In this document: positions 43,599 through 51,962 of the stretch, in pieces
Layout of the letters: each line of letters begins with the position of its first letter
Numbering within the stretch: the stretch's first letter is position 1
Source of the DNA: an uncultured Acetatifactor sp.
GTDB lineage: Bacteria > Bacillota > Clostridia > Lachnospirales > Lachnospiraceae
Direction: 5' to 3'
Assembly: GCA_947588705.1 (NCBI GenBank)
Contig: CANPYT010000006.1
Span: 1-64,000 of the forward strand
Length of the DNA: 64,000 bases
Translations under genes and position numbers: made by a program
Notes under the pieces: model-generated
What the model saw: the letters and a program-made list of their open reading frames with translations, nothing else
What the model was told of the DNA's origin: nothing
Databases searched by the model: none

Positions 43599-44627
43599 TC
43601 ACTCATACTCGGCGATGTCGTAAATCAGACGTTCCGAATCTTCCCATCCCAGGCAGGGATCCGTGATGGATTTCCCGTATACCCCGCCGCCTACCTTCTG
43701 GCAGCCCTCCTCGATGTAACTTTCTACCATCACGCCCTTTACAAGGCCGTGGATCTCTTTGTTCAGCTTTCGGCTGTGCATGACTTCTTTCACGATCCGG
43801 ATCTGCTGCTCAAACTGTTTCCCGGAATTGGAATGGTTGGAGTCGATGACACAGGCCGGGTTTTTCAGGTCCATTTTATGATACATTTCAAGCAGCAGGT
43901 TCAGATCCTCGTAGTGGTAGTTGGGGATATTGTTTCCGTGTTTGTTTGTGGCCCCCCGAAGCACCGTGTGGGTCAGCTCGTTCCCGGTGGTGTTTACTTC
44001 CCAGCCCCGGTAAATAAAGGAATGGGCGTGCTGGGCGGCATATACGGAATTTAACATCACGGACAGATCGCCGCTGGTGGGATTTTTCATGCCGGCGGCC
44101 ACGTCGAAGCCGCTGACCGTCAGCCGGTGCTGCTGATCCTCCACAGAGCGGGCGCCGATGGCCACATAAGACAGGATATCGGACACATACCGCCAGTTTT
44201 CAGGATACAGCATCTCGTCCGCCGCCGTGAGGCCGGATTCCTGGATGGCTCGGATGTGCATTTTCCTCATGGCAACCAGGCCCGCGAGGAAATCCGGCTT
44301 TTTTTCCGGGTCAGGCTGATGTACCATGCCCTTGTATCCCTCCCCGGTGGTGCGGGGCTTGTTGGTATAGATCCTGGGGATCAGGATCAGTTTGTCCTTT
44401 ACCTTTTCGTTTACCTTGGCCAGCCGGTTGATGTAGTCGCAGACGGAATCTTCGTTGTCGGCGGAACAGGGGCCGATGATCACAAGGAATTTATCGCTTT
44501 TCCCGGTGATCACGTCCGTGATCTCCGCGTCGCGGGCCTCCTTGATCTTTACAAGTTCAGGAGGAAGCGGGTATTCGCCGCGGATCTCGTCCGGTGTAGG
44601 CAGTTTTTTTACAAATTCAAAACTCAT
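43599..44627 (-). CDS. Class I 3-deoxy-7-phosphoheptulonate synthase
   Basis: 342 residues. LVIIGPCSADNEDSVCDYINRLA, IPRIYTNKPRTTGEGYKGM, IGARSVEDQQHRLTVSGFDVAAGMKNPTSGD (given in parts: IGARSVEDQQHR and MKNPTSGD) and ACVIDSNHSNSGKQFEQQ match the AroF/G/H type. Condenses PEP and erythrose-4-phosphate, first step of the shikimate pathway. A strong promoter precedes it; the paralog type (Phe, Tyr or Trp sensitive) cannot be told. Confidence 0.95.
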   Translation of the reverse strand: MSFEFVKKLPTPDEIRGEYPLPPELVKIKEARDAEITDVITGKSDKFLVIIGPCSADNEDSVCDYINRLAKVNEKVKDKLILIPRIYTNKPRTTGEGYKGMVHQPDPEKKPDFLAGLVAMRKMHIRAIQESGLTAADEMLYPENWRYVSDILSYVAIGARSVEDQQHRLTVSGFDVAAGMKNPTSGDLSVMLNSVYAAQHAHSFIYRGWEVNTTGNELTHTVLRGATNKHGNNIPNYHYEDLNLLLEMYHKMDLKNPACVIDSNHSNSGKQFEQQIRIVKEVMHSRKLNKEIHGLVKGVMVESYIEEGCQKVGGGVYGKSITDPCLGWEDSERLIYDIAEYE

Positions 44628-44660
44628 TTTTCGCAGTCACGTTCCTTTCCATGGTGAAAG

Positions 44661-44682
44661 CCGGCTGCAGAGCCGGTTTTTT
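44661..44682. other. Hairpin in the DAHP synthase leader
   Basis: CCGGCT-gcag-AGCCGG with TTTTTT after it on the top strand, so it looks like a terminator in the rightward direction, although no rightward gene ends there. In the leftward transcript it is a leader hairpin. Confidence 0.45.
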
Positions 44683-44698
44683 GCTTTGGCTTTTGTCA

Positions 44699-44727
44699 AT
44701 TATAGTATAAGAAAACGAATTGTGCAA
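44699..44727 (-). promoter_or_regulatory. Promoter of the DAHP synthase gene
   Basis: On the minus strand TTGCAC, 17-bp spacer, perfect TATAAT (44704-44699). Confidence 0.85.
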
Positions 44728-44773
44728 GATTTTAAGTATTTTGTATTTTTATCTTTCCCAAAAATGAGGAATA

Positions 44774-44782
44774 TGCTATACT
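44774..44782 (+). promoter_or_regulatory. Extended -10 promoter of the deacetylase gene
   Basis: TGCTATACT; TATACT at 44777-44782, 37 bases before the ATG. No good -35. Confidence 0.55.
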
Positions 44783-44818
44783 AAAGTCTGAAAGTCTAAA
44801 AAGAGATCAGGTGAAGAT

Positions 44819-45958
44819 ATGTCAGGAGAGCATGTGCGGTCTGCGGAAAGCAGGCGAAGGCGTATCCAACGACTGAAAAAAAGCATTGTCCTGGCGCTGC
44901 TTCTGTTTATTTCCGTACCGGCCGTGCTGTGCGCGTTCCTGTTTGTTAAAGTGCGCGGCATGGACAGGGAGATGGGGAAGCTGGCCGGACAGGTAGAGCT
45001 TCTGACAGAGGAGACCGCGGCACAGCGGGAGATGCTGCAGGAACTGCTGGACCACATGCAGACCACTGTGCAGGTAGGGCAGGAAGAAAACATAGCCGGG
45101 CGGGAACTGGAAGGATATGAGCTGGAGCCCCCGGCAGAGGAGGGGCAGGGCGAAGAGGAGCCGGAAGCAGAAAGCCCGGAGGCAGAAAGCCCGGAGGCAG
45201 AAAGCCCGGAAACAGAAAGCCTGGAGGCAGAGGGCGCGGAGGCGTCTCCTGCTCATAAGGTCTATCTGACCTTTGACGATGGGCCAAGCTCAAATACAGA
45301 AGAGATCCTGGACATCCTGGATCAGTATGGGGTGAAGGCAACCTTTTTCGTGGTGGGAAAGGAAGGAGACTGGGCGGAGGAAGCCCTGGCGGATATTGTA
45401 AGGCGGGGGCACAGCCTCGGTATGCATTCTTACACCCATAAGTACGCGGAAATTTACCAGTCGCTGGAGGATTTTGCCGAGGACTTTGTGAAGCTGAGGG
45501 AATACCTGGAGGATGTGACCGGAGTCACAAGCGGGATCTATCGGTTTCCCGGGGGCAGCTCTAATACCGTCAGCGATGTGGACATGCATGAGTTCGCGGC
45601 ATATTTGGAAAGCTGGGATGTACGTTTCTTTGACTGGAACGTATCCTCCGGGGACGGGGGCAGGAAGCTCTTGACCGTGGATGAGCTGGTGGAAAATTCC
45701 CTGGAAGGGATCTCAAATCGAGAGACCTCGATCATCCTGCTGCACGATGCTGCGGGGAAAACGACTACGGTGGAGGCGCTGCCGGAGATAATCGAAAAGA
45801 TCCAGGCGATGGAGGATACCGTGATCCTGCCTATTACGGAGGACACGGAACCGGTTCAGCATATACACATGGAAGGCTTTCTTCCCATGGAGGAAGATGA
45901 GGCCCTGGAAGACGGGATCTCTGATGAAGAAAACGGAAGCAGAATAGCGGAAGAATAG
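44819..45958 (+). CDS. Membrane-anchored polysaccharide (peptidoglycan) deacetylase
   Basis: 379 residues. One N-terminal membrane helix (IVLALLLFISVPAVLCAFLFV), a coiled-coil stretch, an acidic linker with five SPEAE-type pentapeptides (about 115-139), and a NodB domain: LTFDDGPSSNT (Asp about 153), SLGMHSYTHKYAEI (metal HxxxH) and IYRFPGGSSN. Expected to remove acetyl groups from wall glycans outside the cell. A short Glu-rich tail follows. The bactofilin gene begins 18 bases later, so the two are probably co-transcribed. Confidence 0.88.
   Translation: MSGEHVRSAESRRRRIQRLKKSIVLALLLFISVPAVLCAFLFVKVRGMDREMGKLAGQVELLTEETAAQREMLQELLDHMQTTVQVGQEENIAGRELEGYELEPPAEEGQGEEEPEAESPEAESPEAESPETESLEAEGAEASPAHKVYLTFDDGPSSNTEEILDILDQYGVKATFFVVGKEGDWAEEALADIVRRGHSLGMHSYTHKYAEIYQSLEDFAEDFVKLREYLEDVTGVTSGIYRFPGGSSNTVSDVDMHEFAAYLESWDVRFFDWNVSSGDGGRKLLTVDELVENSLEGISNRETSIILLHDAAGKTTTVEALPEIIEKIQAMEDTVILPITEDTEPVQHIHMEGFLPMEEDEALEDGISDEENGSRIAEE
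45161..45235 (+). repeat. 15-bp coding tandem repeat in the deacetylase linker
   Basis: Five copies of CCGGAGGCAGAAAGC, coding PEAES. Copies 2 and 3 are identical. Confidence 0.9.
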
Positions 45959-45976
45959 AATGGAGGGTGATTTATC

Positions 45977-47716
45977 ATGGGTTTTTTTTCGGACTTGAGG
46001 GAGGATCTGTCGCAGGCCGTGAATGAACTGATGCCGGATGAGCAGTCCAGGGAAAAGCGGCAGCAAAAAGAAAGCCCGGTTCAGCCTGTAAATGAAAGCC
46101 CGGCGGCGCCGGAGCCGGATGCGGAGAAAGGAACCGATACGGAACGGAAATTGTCGCTGAATGAAATGCTTGAGAATCTCGACGATTTTCAGCTGCCGGA
46201 GATGGAGCCGGAGCAGCAGAAACCCGTGCAGGAAACGGTCGAGCCGGAGGATTCGGATATGGCGGCGCTGCTGGAGCAGATGATCGGTGAGATCCCGAAC
46301 ACGCCTATGGAAAGCGCTTCTGAATTTCCCATGGGGGAGGACATCCCCGTGGGGGATGGGGTCCCAATGGGAGGAGAAATTCCAATGGGAGCAGAAATTC
46401 CAATGGGAGAGGAAACTCCCATGGGAGGCGAAATTTCAATGGGAGAGGAAACTCCCATAGGAGAAGGAACATCTGCGGGATCAGATATTTCTGCGGAAGA
46501 GGATATCCCCACGGAAGAAGGATTCTCTATGGGATCCCTTATGGAGGCGAAGACCTTCATGGAGGAAGAAGCACCAATGGGAGCAGAAATTCCAATGGGA
46601 GCAGAAACATCTGTGGAAGAGGGAATTTCTATGGGAGAGGAAGCCTCTCTGGAAGAGAAAACTCCCGTGGAAGAAAGTTTCATGGAATTAGAAGCCCCCA
46701 ATGAAGAGGGAACATCTATGGAATTAGAAGCTTCTCCGGAAGAGGCATCTATGGAGGGAGAGATTTCCATGGAAGGAGAAACTTCCATGAAAGGAGAAAG
46801 TTCCCTGGAAGAAGTTTCCATGGAAGGAGAGATTTCCATGGAAGAAGAAATTTCCATGGAAGGAGAAATTTCCATGGAAAAACAAATCCCCGAGGAAGAG
46901 GAAACGCCCATGGCGGAAGGAGCTTTCCGGGAAGAAGAAATACCTGTGGAAGAGGAGATCCCCACGGGGGAGGAAATTCTCGGGGAGGAGGCGGCCATGA
47001 GGCAGGAGGCATCTATGAAGGAAGAGAGTCTGGCGGAAGAGGGCCTGGCGGCGGAAAGCATGTCTGCGGAGGAATCTTTTGCGGACGGGGAGGCTTTCGG
47101 CCTGACGGAAGAGGCCGCGCCGGGCGCCGGAGAATATGGCGAGGAACAGCAAGAAGATCAGCAGGATCAGAATGAAGAGAGTAAAGGAGCAGAGAAGGAC
47201 ATGGAAATCAGCAACAGTGAAAGAATTGCAGTGGACGAGACATCTGTCATCACAGAAGGTATGATGGTCACAGGCGATATTTTCTCGGAGGGGTCCATCG
47301 ACGTGGTCGGAACCGTGAACGGCAACATTGACGCCTATGGGAAATTAAATATCACCGGCCATATCAACGGCAATTCCAAAGCTTCGGAAATCTATGCGGA
47401 GAGCGCGAAGATCAACGGTGAGGTAATCAGCGAGGGCGCGGTGAAGATCGGCGCAAGTTCCGTGGTCATCGGCAATATTTCCGCAACCAGCGCCGCCATC
47501 GCGGGAGCTGTGAAGGGAGATATCGATGTGAGGGGCCCTGTGATCTTAGACGCTTCCGCCATCGTGATGGGAAATATCAAGTCGAAATCCGTACAGATCA
47601 ACAACGGCGCTGTGATCGAGGGCATGTGCTCGCAGTGCTATGCGGATGTAAGCCCTACCGCTTTCTTCGACGACTATAAGCCGGAGCCCTCCCCCCGCAA
47701 AGGCAAGGCAAAATAA
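45977..47716 (+). CDS. Bactofilin with a long hexapeptide-repeat arm
   Basis: 579 residues. An amphipathic start (GFFSDLREDLSQAVNEL) could touch the membrane. Residues about 115-345 are a degenerate hexapeptide repeat (EIPMGA, ETPMGG, EISMEG and variants), strongly acidic. Residues 415-550 are a typical bactofilin beta-helix (MMVTGDIFSEGSIDVVGTVN; INGEVISEGAVKIG), the polymer-forming core. Bactofilins usually have short disordered ends, so an arm of more than 300 residues is exceptional. Bactofilins position wall enzymes; the deacetylase upstream is the natural candidate. RBS GGAGGGTGA. Confidence 0.88.
   Translation: MGFFSDLREDLSQAVNELMPDEQSREKRQQKESPVQPVNESPAAPEPDAEKGTDTERKLSLNEMLENLDDFQLPEMEPEQQKPVQETVEPEDSDMAALLEQMIGEIPNTPMESASEFPMGEDIPVGDGVPMGGEIPMGAEIPMGEETPMGGEISMGEETPIGEGTSAGSDISAEEDIPTEEGFSMGSLMEAKTFMEEEAPMGAEIPMGAETSVEEGISMGEEASLEEKTPVEESFMELEAPNEEGTSMELEASPEEASMEGEISMEGETSMKGESSLEEVSMEGEISMEEEISMEGEISMEKQIPEEEETPMAEGAFREEEIPVEEEIPTGEEILGEEAAMRQEASMKEESLAEEGLAAESMSAEESFADGEAFGLTEEAAPGAGEYGEEQQEDQQDQNEESKGAEKDMEISNSERIAVDETSVITEGMMVTGDIFSEGSIDVVGTVNGNIDAYGKLNITGHINGNSKASEIYAESAKINGEVISEGAVKIGASSVVIGNISATSAAIAGAVKGDIDVRGPVILDASAIVMGNIKSKSVQINNGAVIEGMCSQCYADVSPTAFFDDYKPEPSPRKGKAK
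46320..46990 (+). repeat. 18-bp-based coding repeat in the bactofilin arm
   Basis: About 35 degenerate hexacodon units. The first part is built on CCAATGGGAGCAGAAATT-like units, the later part on TCCATGGAAGGAGAGATT-like units, so there were at least two rounds of local expansion. Confidence 0.85.
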
Positions 47717-47755
47717 GTGGGATCAGGCCGTAGGCGCGGCAGAATGAGAGGAAAC

Positions 47756-48460
47756 ATGCAGAGAATATTATTGAAGCTCAGCGGCGAGGCCCTGGCGGGC
47801 GAGAAAAAGACAGGATTCGATGAAGAGACCGTGCGGAAGGTGGCGCTGCAGGTAAAGACGCTGACGGAGGACGGTTTTCAGATAGGGATCGTGATCGGCG
47901 GCGGAAACTTCTGGCGGGGGCGTACCAGCGAGAACATAGACCGCACCAAGGCGGATCAGATCGGGATGCTGGCCACGGTGATGAACTGTATTTACGTGTC
48001 GGAGATCTTTCGCTCTGTTGGGATGCGCACCGACATTATGACCCCGTTTGAGTGCGGTTCCTTTACGAAGCTCTTTTCCAAGGACCGGGCCAACAAGTAT
48101 TTTGAGCAGGGGCGGGTAGTATTTTTTGCCGGAGGCACAGGCCATCCTTATTTTTCCACGGACACCGGCGTCGTGCTGCGGGCCGTGGAGGTGGAGGCGG
48201 ACGTGATCCTGCTTGCCAAGTCCATCGACGGCGTTTATGACGACGATCCCAACAAGAATCCGGCGGCCAGGAAGTATGACCAGGTATCGATTGACGAGGT
48301 CATCGCGAAGAACCTGCAGGTGGTGGACATGACAGCTTCTATTCTGGCCAGGGACAATAAAATGCCCATGTGGGTGTTTGGGCTGAATGAGGAAAACAGC
48401 ATAGTAAATACATTGAAGGGCCGGTTCAACGGCACCAAGGTCACGGTTTCGGCCGAATAA
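47756..48460 (+). CDS. pyrH: UMP kinase
   Basis: 234 residues. [33 protein letters not shown]-like [15 protein letters not shown] and [17 protein letters not shown] are the hallmarks of bacterial hexameric PyrH. Makes UDP for nucleotide and wall precursors. ATG 47756 is used with GAGAGG upstream. First gene of the conserved pyrH-frr-uppS-cdsA-dxr-rseP run. Confidence 0.96.
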   Translation: MQRILLKLSGEALAGEKKTGFDEETVRKVALQVKTLTEDGFQIGIVIGGGNFWRGRTSENIDRTKADQIGMLATVMNCIYVSEIFRSVGMRTDIMTPFECGSFTKLFSKDRANKYFEQGRVVFFAGGTGHPYFSTDTGVVLRAVEVEADVILLAKSIDGVYDDDPNKNPAARKYDQVSIDEVIAKNLQVVDMTASILARDNKMPMWVFGLNEENSIVNTLKGRFNGTKVTVSAE

Positions 48461-48485
48461 GCATAAGGGAGAGAGGGAAAGCCAT

Positions 48486-49037
48486 ATGGATGCAAGATTA
48501 GAGCAGTATGATGTCAGGATGAAAAAGGCATGGGAGTATCTGGAGGCGGATTACGCCGCCATCCGTGCCGGACGGGCAAATCCCCATGTGCTGGACAAGA
48601 TCCGTGTGAATTATTACGGTACGCCTACTCCGATCCAGCAGGTGGGCAACATCACGGTTCCGGAGGCGCGTGTCATTCAGATCGCACCCTGGGAGAAATC
48701 CCTGATCAAGGAGATCGAAAAGGCGATCCAGGCTTCTGATGTCGGGATCAACCCTTCCAATGACGGCAGCGTGATCCGTCTCGTCTTTCCTGAACTCACG
48801 GAGGAGCGCAGGAAGGATCTGGTGAAGGACGTAAAGAAAAAGGCGGAGGAGGCCAAGGTGGCTGTCCGCAATATCCGGCGAGACGGCAACGACGCCCTCA
48901 AAAAGCTGGCGAAAGCGGAGACCTCCGAGGACGATGTCAAGCAGATGGAGGAGCAGCTGCAGAAACTTACCGATAAGTACATCAAGGAGATCGACGCCCT
49001 GATGGAGACCAAATCCAAGGAGATCATGACCGTCTGA
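48486..49037 (+). CDS. frr: Ribosome recycling factor
   Basis: 183 residues. [27 protein letters not shown] and the basic C-terminal three-helix bundle ([15 protein letters not shown]) match RRF. Splits post-termination ribosomes with EF-G. RBS GAGAGGG. Confidence 0.97.
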   Translation: MDARLEQYDVRMKKAWEYLEADYAAIRAGRANPHVLDKIRVNYYGTPTPIQQVGNITVPEARVIQIAPWEKSLIKEIEKAIQASDVGINPSNDGSVIRLVFPELTEERRKDLVKDVKKKAEEAKVAVRNIRRDGNDALKKLAKAETSEDDVKQMEEQLQKLTDKYIKEIDALMETKSKEIMTV

Positions 49038-49054
49038 GCGCGGACTGGAGGGAT

Positions 49055-49120
49055 GGCCTTTCAGGAAGCTTTACCGGGGGAGTGGAGAGGTGTTCCGCTC
49101 CCCCGATGCGCTGAAAGGCC
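49055..49120 (+). promoter_or_regulatory. Two-tier stem-loop between frr and uppS
   Basis: Outer arms GGCCTTTCAG (49055-49064) / CTGAAAGGCC (49111-49120); inner arms CGGGGGAG (49075-49082) / CTCCCCCG (49098-49105). Both perfect. No T-run, and the uppS SD follows 6 bases later, so it may act as attenuator, mRNA stabiliser or processing site. Confidence 0.75.
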
Positions 49121-49136
49121 GGAAAGGGAACAGGCT

Positions 49137-49856
49137 ATGAGCGAAGAACTGAAAATGCCGCGTCATGTGGCGATCATTCTGGACGGCAACGGCAGATGGG
49201 CCAAGGCCAGACATATGCCCCGAAACTATGGCCATGCCCAGGGAGCCAAGACAGTGGAGGTGATCTGTGAAGAGGCATATAAAATGGGGATCCAGTATCT
49301 GACGGTCTATGCCTTTTCCACGGAGAACTGGAACCGCCCTCAGGACGAGGTGGACGCCCTGATGAAGCTGCTGCGGGATTACATGAAGAACTGCCTGAAG
49401 ACGGCGGAAAAGAACCGCATGTGTGTGCGCGTGATAGGGGATAAGACAAGGCTGGATGAGGATATCCGGGTCAGGATAGGGGAATTGGAGGAGGCCACGA
49501 AGAACAATGACGGCCTTCACTTCCAGATCGCCATCAACTACGGGGGAAGGGACGAGATCGTGAGAGCGGCGAGGAAGCTGGCGGAGCGGGCGGCGGCCGG
49601 TGAGCTGGGGCCGGAGGCGATAACGGAGGAGACCGTGGGCGGATTTCTGGATACCGCGGGGATCCCGGACCCGGACCTGCTGATCCGCACCTGTAATGAG
49701 CAGCGGATCTCCAATTTCCTTCTCTGGCAGCTGGCTTATACGGAATTTTACTTTACGCCGGTCCCATGGCCCGATTTCACCAGGGAAGAATTGGTAAAAG
49801 CTGTGGAGGCATATAATCAAAGAGACAGAAGGTACGGGGGATTAAAGGAGGAGTAG
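49137..49856 (+). CDS. uppS: Isoprenyl (undecaprenyl) diphosphate synthase
   Basis: 239 residues. PRHVAIILDGNGRWAKARHMPRN, YAFSTENWNRP, FQIAINYGGRDEI and DLLIRTCNEQRISNFLLWQ are diagnostic. LLIRTCNE has Cys where most have SGE/GGE-type residues (usual RTSGE), a small deviation. Makes the C55 lipid carrier for wall synthesis. ATG 49137 rather than the longer frame that crosses the hairpin. Confidence 0.95.
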   Translation: MSEELKMPRHVAIILDGNGRWAKARHMPRNYGHAQGAKTVEVICEEAYKMGIQYLTVYAFSTENWNRPQDEVDALMKLLRDYMKNCLKTAEKNRMCVRVIGDKTRLDEDIRVRIGELEEATKNNDGLHFQIAINYGGRDEIVRAARKLAERAAAGELGPEAITEETVGGFLDTAGIPDPDLLIRTCNEQRISNFLLWQLAYTEFYFTPVPWPDFTREELVKAVEAYNQRDRRYGGLKEE

Positions 49857-49860
49857 CGCT

Positions 49861-50724
49861 ATGTTTTGGACCAGACTGGCCAGCGGTATCGTGCTGGTGA
49901 TCGTTGCCCTGGGCGCTTTAAGTTTTGGCAATATTTTTCTGGCCCTGACCCTGTGGGCCCTTTCGCTTGTGGCGCTGCGGGAGCTGACAAAGGCGTTGAA
50001 GTGCGGAACTGACCCCAAAAGGCTGAACCTGCTGGAGATCCTGGGGATGGCGGGGGTTACGGCCTATTACCTTGCGCTGTTTTTCACGCGCAGCCATACG
50101 ATCCTGATCTTATGCATCGTGGGAGTCTTTATGCTGGAAATGCTGGCCTATGTAGTGACTTTTCCAAAATTCCGGGCGGAACAGGTGACGGCGGTGGTAT
50201 TCTCCTTCCTCTATGCGCCGGTCATGCTTTCCTTTATCTACCTGACGAGGGAGCAGGGGGCGGGGATCTACATAGTGTGGATGATCCTGATCAGCTCCTG
50301 GGGCTGATCAGGATCATCCACACTATGTAGATCCTGGGGCTGCGATACCTGCGCTTACGTGGTGGGAAAGCTGATCGGCAGAAAGAAGATCTTCCCGGTG
50401 CTCAGCCCCAAGAAATCCCTGGAGGGCTGTATCGGGGGGATCCTGGGCGCGGCTCTCCTGGGATGGCTCTACGGCCATTTCTATGTGGAGAACGCTTTTC
50501 CGGAAAAGAACGTGAGCCTGTTGATCGCGCTTATCTGCGGCGTGGGCGCCGTCATGAGCATGGTGGGGGACCTGGCGGCCTCCGCCATCAAACGGAACAG
50601 CGAGATCAAGGATTACGGCAGGCTGATCCCGGGGCACGGCGGGGTCATGGACCGCTTTGACAGCGTGATCGTCACGGCGCCGATGATCTACTTCCTGGCA
50701 TTGTTGCTCCTGGCGGTGGAATAA
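49861..50724 (+). pseudogene. cdsA: Phosphatidate cytidylyltransferase interrupted by an inverted self-copy
   Basis: The frame runs ISSWG, then TGA, then SGSSTLCRSWG, then CDTCAYVVGKLIGRKKIF and on to the end. CdsA normally reads ISSWGCDTCAY without a break. The extra 36 bases (50305-50340) are the reverse complement of the 30 bases at 50264-50293 plus a repeated CCTGGGGC. Without them the protein is 275 residues, normal for CdsA, with the signature GRLIPGHGGVMDRFDS intact. Because CdsA is essential, I suspect a recent mutation in part of the population, an assembly fault, or readthrough. Start ATG 49861. Confidence 0.85.
50264..50334. repeat. 30-bp perfect inverted repeat with 11-base loop in cdsA
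   Basis: Left arm 50264-50293, loop GCTCCTGGGGC, right arm 50305-50334. The following CCTGGGGC repeats the loop end, the footprint of a template switch during replication. Confidence 0.95.
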
Positions 50725-50804
50725 GGAAACGGAAGAAAGCCCCGCCATGGGGCGGGGAGAGGAAAGGCCGCCGGGCGGGAGCGGAAGGAAGGGATGGGAA
50801 CAGG

Positions 50805-51962
50805 ATGGACAAATGCAGGAAAATCGCCATATTAGGCTCTACCGGTTCTATAGGGACGCAGACCCTGGATGTGGTGCGGGGCAACCCGGAGCTGAAGGTG
50901 GAGGCGCTGGCCGCCGGGACCAATGTGGAAAAGCTGGAGGCCCAGGTCAGGGAATTTCACCCGGCGGTGGCGGGCATGTGGTCGGAGAAGGCGGCGGCTG
51001 ACCTTCGGGCGCGGCTCTCCGATCTGGACGTGAAAGTGGTAGCCGGCATGGAAGGGCTATTAGAGATCGCGGCTTTGCCACAAAGCCAGGTATTGGTCAC
51101 AGCCATTGTGGGAATGCTTGGTATCAGGCCCACCATAGCGGCCATTGAGGCCGGCAAGGATATCGCCCTGGCCAACAAGGAGACGCTGGTCACGGCAGGG
51201 CATCTGATCATGCCCCTGGCGCGGAAGAAGGGCGTTTCCATCCTGCCTGTGGACAGTGAGCACAGCGCCATCTTTCAGGCTCTGAACGGCGAGCCGCGGG
51301 AGAGGGTGGAGAAGATCCTGCTGACCGCGTCGGGCGGCCCGTTCCGGGGGAAGACGCGGCGGCAGCTGTCGGAGGTGCAGGTGGAGGACGCGCTGAAGCA
51401 CCCTAACTGGTCCATGGGCCGGAAGATCACGGTGGATTCCGCCACCTTAGTGAATAAGGGGCTGGAGGTCATGGAGGCCAGGTGGCTGTTCGGCGTGGGC
51501 CTGGATCAGATCCAGGTGATCGTGCATCCTCAGAGCATCATCCATTCCGCGGTACAGTTCGTGGACGGGGCGATAATAGCCCAGCTTGGGATGCCGGACA
51601 TGAAGCTCCCGATCCAGTACGCGCTGTTCTATCCGGACCGGAGGCCCATGGCCGGAAAGCGGGTGGATTTCTTTGAATTGGGGCAGCTGACTTTTGAAAG
51701 GCCGGATCCGGACAACTTTCCGGGGCTCAGGCTGGCTTATGAGGCGGCGCGTCAGGGCGGCAGTATGCCGACGGTCTTTAACGCCGCCAACGAAAGGGCA
51801 GTGGCTTTGTTCCTTGACAGAAAGATCTCCTTCCTGCAGATATCGGAGTTGATCGGAGACGCCATGGAGCGGCATGCTGCGATACCTGAGCCGACTGTGG
51901 ACCAGATCCTGGAGACGGAGGCGCAGACCTATGAGTATATCTCGGGAAGGATAGATCGCTGA
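50805..51962 (+). CDS. dxr: 1-deoxy-D-xylulose 5-phosphate reductoisomerase
   Basis: 385 residues. NADPH-binding ILGSTGSIGTQTLDVV, ANKETLVTAGHL, LPVDSEHSAIFQ and LTASGGPFRGK are invariant Dxr motifs. Second step of the MEP isoprenoid pathway, supplying UppS encoded upstream. Its stop overlaps the rseP ATG (TGATG). Confidence 0.97.
   Translation: MDKCRKIAILGSTGSIGTQTLDVVRGNPELKVEALAAGTNVEKLEAQVREFHPAVAGMWSEKAAADLRARLSDLDVKVVAGMEGLLEIAALPQSQVLVTAIVGMLGIRPTIAAIEAGKDIALANKETLVTAGHLIMPLARKKGVSILPVDSEHSAIFQALNGEPRERVEKILLTASGGPFRGKTRRQLSEVQVEDALKHPNWSMGRKITVDSATLVNKGLEVMEARWLFGVGLDQIQVIVHPQSIIHSAVQFVDGAIIAQLGMPDMKLPIQYALFYPDRRPMAGKRVDFFELGQLTFERPDPDNFPGLRLAYEAARQGGSMPTVFNAANERAVALFLDRKISFLQISELIGDAMERHAAIPEPTVDQILETEAQTYEYISGRIDR

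Noticed and set aside
44661-44682. T-box or Trp attenuator for the DAHP synthase
   Set aside because: The leader is short, has no Trp/Tyr/Phe codon run and no T-box motif; the T-run is on the opposite strand.
46320-46990. Possible CRISPR array
   Set aside because: Units are adjacent and degenerate without spacers, and they lie inside a coding frame.
46189-47061. Minus-strand Ser/Pro-rich repeat protein opposite the bactofilin arm
   Set aside because: It is the mirror of the hexapeptide repeat; the plus-strand frame has RBS, a recognised domain and fits the operon.
50305-50307. Selenocysteine or programmed readthrough at the cdsA TGA
   Set aside because: The TGA lies within an inverted copy of adjacent DNA absent from CdsA proteins, so mutation or artefact is a simpler account than recoding.
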